This document shows, piece by piece, positions 27,301 through 39,300 of a stretch of DNA of 64,000 nucleotides (positions within the stretch are counted from its first letter, which is position 1; the number at the start of each line of letters is the position of its first letter). The stretch lies in the NCBI GenBank assembly GCA_944548615.1, contig OX155957.1, positions 10,329,597 through 10,393,596 of the forward strand, given 5' to 3'. This DNA is from Micropterix aruncella. Taxonomy: Eukaryota > Arthropoda > Insecta > Lepidoptera > Micropterigidae. The notes under the pieces are model-generated. The model was not told the origin of the DNA. It saw only the letters and a list, made by a program, of their open reading frames with translations, and made no database searches. Made by a program: the position numbers and the translations under genes.

Positions 27301-30300
27301 ACTGCTGCCTAGACTAACCTATGCTGCAATAGTCTGGTGGTCCAGTGTGAAAAAGCTTGAGACATTAGAAATGCTTAAAAGCCTTCAAGGTAACTACCTG
27401 AGGGCTGCAACTGGCGTCATGAAGACCACCCCAATGCGGGATTAGAGGTGGCACTCTGCTGCCCGCCTCGTCCTGAGCTAAACCTCCTCCACAAAAGCCC
27501 ATTCACTCTGACCCAGGATCGACTACGGAAAAAAAATCGTCCTATAAAATCCTAATCCCCACCAGGGAAGAATGGAAAAGTGGCTTCAAAGCTACAACGC
27601 AGACGCCTGGTTCACCGACGGCTCAGGAACAAATGGACGTTTTGGGGCAGGCATGTATGGACCCAAAACCAACCACAGAATCAGCATCCCCCTTGGACAA
27701 TACGCCACGGTTTTCCAAGCCGAGGTATTTGCCATATTGGAATGCATAAAGCTACAAAGTCGACTTGAGGTAAAAAACAGACAAATCCTCATCTGCTCTG
27801 ACAGCAGAGCAGCACTGGACGCTCTGGCTAAAGCCACCACAGAATCTTCTGTGGTCTGGGACTGCATGCAGGAGCTCAACAAATTGGGAAAATCCAACAA
27901 AATCACCCTAATATGGATACCGGGTCACCAAGGCATACCCGGAAACGAAGAGGCCGACAGACTGGCAAAACTGGGCACACTGGAATGCCCAGTGGAGCCA
28001 GTTGTAGGGGTCCCCTTCGCTACAGGTAAGAAAATCATCAGGGACTGCTTGGAGCAGGAACATCGGGCTTCCTGCAAAACAGAGTTAGGGATGTCGCCAG
28101 GCAAAAGCCATGATGGAGCAACCACTACAGAAGAAAACCAAGGCCCTACTTGACATGAGCAAGAAGAACCTTAGAGCCACTATCGGTCTCCTCACCGGAC
28201 ACATGACCCTTAGAGCTCATCTATTCAACCTTGGCTTGACTGAGAGCAAGGATTGCCGAATATGTGGCGAGGAACCTGAAGACAGCATACACATTGTTGG
28301 TCGCTGTCCAGGACTCGCCGCCAAAAGACACAGTTTACTGGGACGAGCCTTTCTCGAACCCAGCGATCTGCCCAACTTGAAGGTCAGTGATCTACTTGGA
28401 CTGGTAAGAAGTACCGGGCTACTAGCTGACCACTGACCTAACCACACAATGGGTAGTTACAAAAGACCTTACAGATCTAGGTGACATCAAGGGCTGGAAT
28501 CAAGCCCCCCACTCTATCTACTACTACTACTACTACTATATCTGTACTTTTAGTTTAGAATGCATAACGTAGATTTAATTTGATTATTTAACATTTTACT
28601 GACAATTTGAATATTAGGATGAATAATTTTACTACTTATCTTTTTGAATTACTAACTACTTCAAATATTAGGCTTCTATTTTGATTATTTATATTTATAG
28701 TTTGACAATCTAGTAGTTAATTCTTGACTACCTATGTATGATCAGTAAAGAGTAGTAACGAAACTTACTACATAACCCAATTATTTTGAAACGTCCAAGA
28801 GCGGTCTTAAGCCGTCAATTGGACACGACGAAAATGTAATGTAATGTAATGTAATATAGAGATGTTCATGAGATCAGAAAATCAATGTTTTTCAATTGTT
28901 GAGATATTTCCGATAAAATGTCATGAATGAACTTTTTTTTGTCAAAATAAAAAATACATTTGCACAGCGCAATGCAGTTTCAAAATCCAGTCCCCCCTCC
29001 CCTTTCTTTAACAAATGACAGCATTTGACAAAAAAAAGTACTTATGCATGGTGGTGTTTTCCTGGACGTCCGTCAGTTGAAGATGGTACTGCCATTGTCG
29101 CCAAGCACCATTTCCCTGATGACCAAGTAAATGCGGCGGTTGCCAGGTGATCTTGGCGCAATTAGTTCCCATCACGCTTTGAAGGCCAACAGGCGGATTT
29201 ACCGCCACGGGAATAGGCTGCGAGCTTCGGAGGGCCACTAAGACCTGTTATGGAAAAGTAGGCTGTAGTAGGCTGCTGATTTTTGTTTTTTTTTACACCT
29301 TTTCAAGTGAAGGATATATATCGTTGCAAGAACTCAGCCATAAATAAAAAAACATCAAAATCATTTCGACGGATCTAAATAAGTGTGGATAATTAAATGT
29401 AATTATCAAAGTAGGCTACAACTTTATTTTTACTTTACCGGCCCTCCAACTGGCCAGGAGGGAAATCGAGCTGAAGAGGGAAATATCCATTTTGACCATT
29501 TCCCGATTGAAGTAAGTCTGTGTGTCTTGTCTGTCTGTTTTGTATGAATTCCTACACGATAACGCCCAAAAGCTTAATCCGATTGAGCTGAAATTTGTTT
29601 GACAGGCATCATTTACTCATGACAACAGTTGAAAAGATTGTAGTTGAAATTGGTCCGATAGGGGACGCTCGAAATATTTGAATTAGGGACTTAAAATTTG
29701 GTACACAGAGGCTTTGTTGGGTCGAGAGCACATTGTAAAATTTTGGTTGGAATATCCCATATACAAGCTGCACTAATAATATTTAAATTCCGCCATAATT
29801 ATAATCAAATATTAACGCCTAGCCGCCGGAGGCTAGATGAGAAACGAACCGCGTCGCTTGCGGTGGTTGTGTAATAGAACCCAAACAAGCTCATCCGCCG
29901 GCCGAGAGAGGGCGCTCATCGATTGTATTTATGAAATTAATATTGAGACGAAATCAGTCCTTGACTACTTGCCGGGGCAGTTTTTGTGTCACACAACCGT
30001 TTTTTATGTATACTTACAGTGCTAAATCTCTCTCCAATGAGATCTGGATAGGCATTGTGAAAGTAGCTGTTCTGTCCTTTATGGTACTCTTCGGTGAGAA
30101 CTTCAGCTCCATTGGTCCAATAGAAAAGGCCGTTTGCGAGGGCCAAAGATTGTACAATATGAAACATAGGCTTCTGAGTGTTGTTTCGGAAATTGGTCAT
30201 CTCTCGCCTGAAATACAGATAAAATTTTCCATATATGCATTTTTAGCAGGCATATGTCGGGCGTTAAATTTCTCTGACCCGCAGATGCGTATATAAAAAA

Positions 30301-33300
30301 ATATAATCCGCAGATGCAGATATAGGCTGCAAATGCATATACATAATATATCAATAATTATTCTCTTAATAAAATAAAGCTGATACTTCGCGGTATGGAT
30401 ACTGTTACTATGATAGTTAAATAAACACTCTTACCCATCCAACGATACGGAAAACACTGTATTCTTCTTCAGTTGCGGAATCAGAATTCTGAAATTGGTG
30501 TGATCTACTGTGAAGGCGCCTAGGAAGGAATCCCTCAGCATCAGATCGGGACTGTCATCATGCTTAACTCCGTTGGATATATCTGCTAAATCCAGTCGGT
30601 ATAGTCCCCCATTGAGATGGCCTTGTATAGCCCAAAATAGATATCTGAAATTTAATATGAATTATTGCTGACTTTCTGCGAGAAGAAGCAGGTCTAAACC
30701 AGACTCTGTACTATTCATAGTTCTTCGTGGCAATTTTTATATTTTGCATCAATAATTTAAATTTAAAAATCTCACACTTTTTTGACCGAGTAAGTGTCTG
30801 ATCTGTTTGTTAGTCTTTTATTCTACCTATATTCCTCTTTTTTTTCCGTGCCGCACCAAATTTTGGTTGAAGTCAGCTGTTTGATCAATTCGCCGCGACC
30901 GCGTCTGCTGCATCTTTGCATTATTCACAATTCAGCCGCTGCATATCCAAACGCAATAGTGCTGCACACACATACAATAACTAGAGCTATCAACTACAGC
31001 GGGCGAACCAGTCACCTCAGAAAGTTTTAATGATATTGATCGTTCTGTCTCCAGTGAGGTGAGCGCAGAAGACTTGGGACGAAAAACAATCCACAGTCTA
31101 GTTAGGTACGCCACCTGCCCGTCAGAGGCCAACGCCTTACGGGGAGGTACCGGGAATAGAATACCGGGAGTAGAATAGACCCAGTTCGACAAGAAGTGGG
31201 GTTACCGTTTTAAAACAGACGGCCAATACACATCGTCGTGCCTCGCTTTTGCCGACGACCTAACTTTTATCACCAGGAGCCCCAAGCAGCTTTCCCTGCT
31301 ATTACAGAAAGTGGAGCTGTTCTGCGACTGGTCAGGCTGTATAAAAGTGAAGCCCTCCAAATGTTTTTGCCTTGGACTCGCCCGCATAGACACAAAATTT
31401 ACGTCCTATGACCCAAAATTGGTCTATAAGGGCTCTATTATCTCCCTTATAGACCCAAATAATCACTTCAAATTTCTTGGCAGGAAAATCACCTGTCAGG
31501 GAAAAGACCTCTCTGGCGATCATGTTATAGAACATTTCAGTAGTTGCCTGGAAAAGATAGATGCATTGCTAATCTCTGGCCCTCGTAAGGCTTGGATCTA
31601 TGACAACTATCTAACTTCACATTTGTCATGGCCCTTTCTTATTTACGATTTCACCAAAACCCAACTGTCTCGTCTGGATGCACTGGTGACAGCTAGTTTA
31701 AAATCCTGGTTGTCCTTAGCCAAACCAGCTGACCCCTCGACTCTCTTGAGGTCCAAACACAATTTTGGGCTAGCTCTAAAACTGCCTCTCTGCTCTACGC
31801 CAACTCGAGAATAACCAAAAATTCGATTCTAAGCAATTCCAAGGATCCGGCAATATCGAAGCACGTAGTAAGTGGCCGTAGTGAGTCAAATGATCTACAA
31901 GCCCGCGTTGACTTCCACAAAAAGTTCCTTACTGGAATCAGCCAGAATGGCACTGGTCTGGGGTATGGCAGTACAACCATGAGCGATGTGGACTTGAAGA
32001 AGTCTCTCTTGCGGGGAGATTACGACATCAATAGTATGGCTCACGCTATTGGCCTTCAATGCCATAATGATTGGACAACAATTGGAGACTTTTGCATTCC
32101 TCCTCCAATGCACTGGAAAGTAATGTTGTATGACTGGACGCCAGAGATGCTGAAATTTTATTTAAATGCCTTTCAGCATACACTTCCAGACCCCAGTAAC
32201 CTCGCTCGTTGGAGCTATGCCGAAGATAGTTCATGTTCGCTTTGTAGCAACACCCCTTGCACAGCTAGACATATTCTAACTGGCTGCAAGGTGGCCTTGG
32301 ATCAAGGACGGTACACTTACCGCCACGACAAAGTCCTTGCTGTTATTCGCGAGGTACTTAGCCTCTCAGTGGCTTGTGCCAACAAGGGTTTGACAGTATC
32401 CTCCAAACCCCCAATACAGTTTGTGCAGGTTGGCACTAAAGGCAAAAAACATCTCAGTGCAAAACCTTTCTCAATAATCGAGAAAGCTTCAGATTGGACT
32501 CTGGAGGTCGATTCGGTCTCTAAGCAGTATAAATTCCCTGAAAGTCTCGGATGCATAGCCCTGCGTCCAGATATAACTCTTTACTCTGTATCTCGGAAGA
32601 TGGCCCTTATCGTAGAATTAACTGTTCCATGAGAATCAAATATCCCAAAAGACCACGAGTACAAATTAAATAAATACCATGACCTCGCAAACGCCGTCAC
32701 CCGGAACGGCTTCACTGTTCACCTTCACGCAGTGGAAGTAGGTGCTCGTGGCCTGCCAGCTAAATCTCTGTTTCACCTTTTTAAAGATCTTGGTCTCCAG
32801 GAAAATAATCAACTCCTTTCTAGAAAAATTATCTAAAACCGCGATTTCTGCATCTCAAATTCTATGGCTTTGAAGGAGGAGTGAATGGGTGGTAAGGTGA
32901 ACGCTCACATGTGGCAAGACAGCTGTCCTAAACCTACCACCGCCGGTCGTAAGTCCGGAATCCACCCTTCATCTCCCAGAAGTGTAATAATTATATATGA
33001 TGGGCCCGATTTTTGGTCGGTGAATTCCATGGCAGCTCCGTTTGTATTTTATTTTTATTTAGCGGGCAGCCTTGCCCCCTGACTACCAGTTTGGGAGGAT
33101 ATCTCCGTCTGGAATTAACATTCAGGATGCCTCCTACCTCCTGACTGATTACAGGATCGAGGTCGCTTGCTCGGTCCTCTCCCTTATAAAGCCGTGATAC
33201 GGTGTCTACCGAATCTATCGCGGACCACAGCATCCTATGCCCGGCTGATTCACCCGGGATCGAGTGGCTGAATTATCGTTTCAAGAGTGGTTACCGTATG

Positions 33301-36300
33301 GTTAACAACCATCCTTGCTCTATAGTAAACATTACTGTTTCCAGACTCCCCCGGCTGTTAGTCGGAGTGCACAATCGATTGGCTGATGCCGTACGGTGCG
33401 CAAACCGTCCAGGAGCGCCCGAAAGTTGACTCCTAGGGGAGACTGGTCCGCAGGCCAGCGTCCTACTCTTGCTCTCCCTTCTGCATGATTATGATCGACC
33501 CTGAACGAATGGGTCTTCGTGTCCAAACTGCAACAGGGCCAATTAGCTCCCTGAAGTGCAATCTGCACTTGCAATAGTGCTATACACTCCGAAGAGGAAC
33601 AGAAAAAATCCCCGACAAGCCCTAGCCTGGAATCCCCATGATAGCAGACTGAGGTATCTATAGAATAGTAGAATGTATTATAGAGACCATTTGCTAAACA
33701 GAATGAATCTGCCAAGAGACATTACATTACATTCGTAACCAATTGGCGGATTTACCGCTCTCGGATGTGTGACAATATACTATACGTTAGTAATATAGAA
33801 GCTACTGTAAGTAGCATGTAGTTATTACAGGCTTTTTGCATAATGCTGGTTTGAGTTCAGTATCATAGCTAAATTAAATAACTTAAAATAATCGTGGATT
33901 GTTAGAATCAGAGTCAACAGAGAAGTCAACAGCGAAACACATAATTGCAATTGCTAAAAGAGCCAACCCCACTCTCTATCTAATAAGGAAGGCTTTCCAA
34001 CATCTGTCAATAGAGGTTTTTATCAAGATCTACAAGGCATATGTGAGACCTATTCTTGAGTATGGCTATCAGATCTGGAACCCTTACTTTTGCAAAGATG
34101 TCGATATCCTGGAAAAGGTTCAGCGAAGGGCAACCAAAATGCCAGTGGGCCTGAAGAATAGGAATTATGAAGATCGCTTGAAATTACTTGGAATTACTAC
34201 ACTCAAAACAAAGAAGACAAAGAGGGGACCTGATTGAGACATATAAGATTGTAACACATTATTACGATGTACCTGCACTGAAGAATATTTACAAATTCAA
34301 CGTCAACACAAATCTTCGAGGTCACAACAAAAAACTCAACCGTACAAAATTTAAATCTAAGCGTTCTGCCAAATAGAGTGGTGGACATGTGGAATGAACT
34401 ACCATTTGAAGTGATTAGTGCAATCTCTGTCAATCAATTAAAAAAAGGGTTTATTTATACCTAAAAACTTGTTAATATTGTTTATATTATATTGTTAACT
34501 TTGTTTAGCTTTACAAGATCTCATCTGGACGTATCAGCAAAGCTGCCTGTCCAGAATAAATAATAATAACAATAACACATTAAAAAAATCTAAATAAGCC
34601 TAAAAAAAATAAAAAATTATATAATCAATAGGTAGCTACATTATAGATGCTGTTATTCAATTACTATTTCTTTATGTAATATGAAAGCAATATACTCCAG
34701 GTGATGAATACATGAATACTTATATAAAGGTATAATTTAAATAAGAATAATATCTAAAAAGTCATGGCCCTCCCTCATCTCCTTATTTTTTTTATTTTAC
34801 GTCCAGCTGTTTATTTTTGGTAATGAGCAGATTATAGAATTTAATGCTAAGGTCAAAGTAGCTTTCCTGTACTTTTCCATTCTCATTCGGAATACGCATA
34901 AAATGAGGAGATACATACCCATTATAAGGATCCACCTCAATATGCACAGGCTTGGAGTGAAACGCAGCGAACGCTACGGTCTGCCCTTTTCCGTTAAAGT
35001 CGCAGCGGATCACCTGCCATCTGACGAAAGCTGAATTCTCGTCATCCCACCGCGTGTTCTCGTCACCGTAAGTCACTTCTCCGAGGACGTACAAGTGCTC
35101 ATTCAGCCAATCAACGGACAGCATCGACGGTTTGTACGAAACGGTGGAAGGCGTGATGATAGGAGTAGGATTTGATTGTTGAGAAAGCAATGTTTTGTAT
35201 ACGGATCCGCTGGAGTCGGATATGAAGAGTAAGCCCTTTGATACGTCGATAGCCACACCTGGAAATGGTACATGAAATTAACTTTCCAATATCAAAATAA
35301 AATCATTATTGGGTCCTTACCTATATAATTGTTCTTTTTTCATACTGACCATTTTGAACTTGGGTAACTTGGGTTTGAGTTGGAATTTCAAATTTAAATA
35401 AATGGTAATTCAAGGCCATATTATTCTTTTTTTTAATTAGCAGTTTATTGACTTTTCGTCATTTATTTTTTCCTAAATATTTTCGTTTGTGCAACCATAG
35501 TAATGTTGAAAATTTGCATTATTTTCAAATATGAGATCCTGTACCGCTGTTTTCTATAAGAGCTTCTTGCAGTCTGGCTAAACAATAACCGTCAATGTGT
35601 ACTGTTAAGAACTGCAAACAATGATGGAGAATGTGATTAAATAACCGAGCCTGGTCAATAGCTCATAGCCACTGCTTCTTGCAATGTTTGTTTGTTTAGG
35701 TCAAATCTTTCAATCAAGTTTGTTTAGGTCAAATCTTTCAAGCTGAATTAGAACCACTTCCTCTTATTCTATGAAGTTGACATTTTACATGACGGTTCAG
35801 TTACGATGACAACACATTTTTATGGTGAACATGACCTGATTCTACACCCAGGATCGGCCCCCGACGAGGATACTCTTCCACGATCAACAGCACAGACACA
35901 CAATTTTGCATACACATTCAATTATGATAGCTCCATCGCATGGATTCTGCACCCAGGGTTGGCTTCCGACGAGGGGACTCCTCAACAGTCAACACAAAAA
36001 CGAAATTTTGTAGCCCGTTCTAATTTCGACTATGACATGGCTGTTGCGCCCAGGGTTGGCTCGGGATAGACCATTTTAATAAAAGCTTGTTTTTAAAAAT
36101 GTGTTTTTACTATTAATTTATGTGCTTATTTAGTTTGTACTTACGGTCTTTAGGGATACCTATTTGATTCGCATGGATCTGCAAATTCTACAATTAGCTC
36201 CATTTGTTTGTTTCTACTACTCGTTATTGTTAAATTTTACAATGGGCGGGTTTATTATCATACGACCATCTCTTACAACCGACCCTACTGTAAAATGTTT

Positions 36301-39300
36301 ATATGTATGTGTACGTGTAATATATGTGTGTGTGTGTGAGAGAGAGGTGACCGTGTGGATCAATAATCATCTTCTTTCTCGTTAACCATTTGCACTTGCA
36401 CTGAGGCCTTTTTTCGCAAGTACGATCCAGCAACTCGAGAGAATTTCGGCCATATTAAGGAAGCCTTTTACAGGTACTTTAAAATCATTTTATACTCAAA
36501 CAAACTTAGTACTCGAGCAGCGCCGCTACGGCTCCCGGGCAGTTTATTGCGTCCACTGAAGAGGCGCTGCTCGAGTGGACGCGATAAACTGCCCGGGCTC
36601 CTTAGCGGAGCCGCTGGAGTGGACGCAATAATCTGCTCGGGCTCCGTAGCAGAGCCGATCGAGTATAAAGGGTTAATACTTATATCTCATACGCAACACA
36701 CATACTTCCGCTTAAACACCTACATTGATCAATAAAACAAAAAGCAATAAATCTACCTACCTTCTATTGTAAAATGAGTGCGATAGAGAACAGTCGGTTC
36801 TGCTAGCATGTCGGCTGCTTGCTGAACCACCGCATGTTGGCCTCCAAGTATAAGAATAGGTTGCTGGTTGGCCACAGCTGAAAAAAAATATAACGTCAAT
36901 AGAGCAGTTCTAAGAATGTATTAGATCAGGCTTGTGTCCAAACGGCAGACCTGAAAACTAAACAGTTAATCCGTTAATCGGTAATTAACCAAGTTACATT
37001 TTTCGATAACGATTCGACTTTGAAAATCATTATCGGATTTGTAACTTTCTCAACATTTATATTCCGTTAATTTGCCAGAGAATATTGTGTGTCGGGGTTG
37101 CTTTCCTGATATGAAGCACTACACATTTATCAGTGTTCTTATCAAGGTAAGCAACAAATCTCCCGTGCACGCTTTAAAGCGCAAAATTAGATATAACTTT
37201 GAAACAAAAGACAGAAATGAGTTTACCCCGATTGTTTTAGATGTCTTTAATATTAAATTAAATAATATTAATATTAATGGTCTCTAATATTAAAATTAAT
37301 AAAAAAATAATACTCTTCATTACAAAGTAGTGTCCGGGGGCTCACCTGTAGGTAGCGGCGGAGTAGTCGCCTGAACTGTTGCTTTCGGCCCTTCGCCATC
37401 GACATTTCTCATTGTAATTGTAACTGTGTAAGTTCGCTCAGGTGATAAATTCTGGAACATGTAGAATAATGTGTTTTCCGATGAGGGAATATCCTGGAAA
37501 TAAGAAAATAAGACAGTATAATTCTCTATCTATATATTATTGCAATGTTTTCTATTTTTTATTTGTCCGTTTGTATTCCATCTATTTGCATATTCTAAAT
37601 GCTATAATAATTTTTACTAAATGATAATGTATTTTAAAATACTTATTACTAAGGGAAAAGTTTGGAAAAGAGAGGTGAATAAGTTACAAAGGAGAATAAG
37701 TTAATTACTTATTCTGCTTTGGAAAGGAGAATAAGTTAATAATATTATAAAAACTAATTTTTAAAGGCAAGCTTTTATTAAAATGCTGTCCCGAGCCAAT
37801 CAATGCAGCAGCCATGTCATTGTCAAACATAGAACGAGCTATCATAATTGAATACTACACAGAATTTCGTGTTTGTGCTGTTGACCGTTGAGGAATCTCC
37901 TCGTTGGAAGCTAACCCTGGGTGCAGCAGTCCTATCGTGGTGAAACTTAGAACGGGCTATCATAATTGAATGCGTACACAAAATTGTGTGTCTATGCTGT
38001 TGACCAAGGAAGAGTAGCCTCGTCGGGAGCCGATCCTGGGTGTAGAATCAGGTCATAGCCAATTAAGTTTATATTTTATTATTGTTTTCCATGGTAATAT
38101 AATAAAGAAGTAATGTTAGTAAGTTTGTATGTTTTTAAGTTTGTATCTAGGGGGTAACCTCCTAAACTACTGATCCGATTTCAAAAATTCTTTCACTAAT
38201 AGAAAGCTTCATTATCGACGAGTGATATAGGCTATATTTTAATGTGATAAATAATGGTTTTCAATACGAAATTACGGTATTTGTAAATCGAGTCGGAGAA
38301 AAATGAGCTGGTGACTTGCGCTGAAGAAACGGGTTGGTAATGTGAAAACAATATATGACAAAAACATCGGCCTCAAAAGATCTATAAAAAAGTCGCCGAT
38401 AGTATATATCTAACTTTTATAGTTATATAGGCGGCTGCTGGCCCAGCAATGCAGTGTACAGTGGAAGGCGGAGCGTGTGGCGAGGAACAAAACGTCGCGT
38501 AGGTCTACGAGATAGGTAACGTGCATCTGATGCACTATATATCTAAAGGTAGCGTCTAAAAGGCAAATAAACGCCACCCTACTTAAATTAACAAATTGAT
38601 TCGAAACTACAAACGAAGCCGCGGGCAACAGCTAGTGTTGTATTTTTTAAATAAAATAACATAATTCAGGTCTTCCGGGCAGCGCTACACTTGTACCAAG
38701 TACTCAACGTACGCAACGCATTATGACATCTGGACCCTTTAAAAGCCTCGCCAAACACAGGTTTTTTTATTCCATTATGGCGCGTGCCTAGCGACGCGTT
38801 AAGCGTAACGAGCGTCGCGTTTTAACGTCGCGTACTTTGGATGTCGCACTGAAATCGACTAGATATTGACGCACACAGAGCGTACCGCAGATCGATGACA
38901 GTCTTTGGAAAGTTTCTTTGTTGTTGAGATGTCAAGTGATTCAAGTGATTGAGATGTGGAAGAATTATTACTTTTGTTCGCTTTATCACAATCGCAGATA
39001 AAAAGAGTATGGGTACACGACATTAATAAAAGGAGAAAGGAATTAGGAGAATATCACTGTTTGTATCGGGAGCTTTCATCACATGAAGATCGTTTTTTTA
39101 CATACTTTCGTATGACGCAAGATTTATTCGAAGACTTACATGAAATTCGTGAAAAAAATGTAACATATTTTAACCCCTCAAATGTGAGGCGTCCCTTGGC
39201 AAAATGTATACAAAATGTATATAAATTTATATAAATGTAAATATAAATGTAAATGTGCGCCGCTTTATAGTAATACGCTCTATAGTAATGCTATAGCTCT

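Larger units (their letters stand above)
24870..29041 (-). other. Intron 10-11 contents
   Basis: It holds an R650 copy (25135-25786), a LINE C tail split by LINE A (25795-25832 and 28551-28857) and LINE A itself (25833-28536). Bases 24870-25135 and 28860-29041 show nothing recognisable. Confidence 0.8.
30646..34918 (-). other. Intron 7-8 contents
   Basis: It holds R650 halves (30989-31165, 33061-33551) around LINE B (31166-33060), a CR1-like LINE (33897-34560) and a LINE C coding fragment next to the exon 7 donor (34792-34905). Bases 30646-30985, 33552-33896 and 34560-34790 show nothing I can name. Confidence 0.8.
35259..36760 (-). other. Intron 6-7 contents
   Basis: It holds a truncated mariner (35309-35683), one arm of an inverted repeat pair (35820-36097), a SINE fragment (36200-36345) and a GC-rich hairpin (36534-36597). 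Confidence 0.75.

Noticed and set aside
34792..34918. Exon 7 extending to 34792
   Set aside because: The frame stays open, but the added residues are a LINE C C-terminus; the GTATGT donor at 34918 joins exon 8 in phase.
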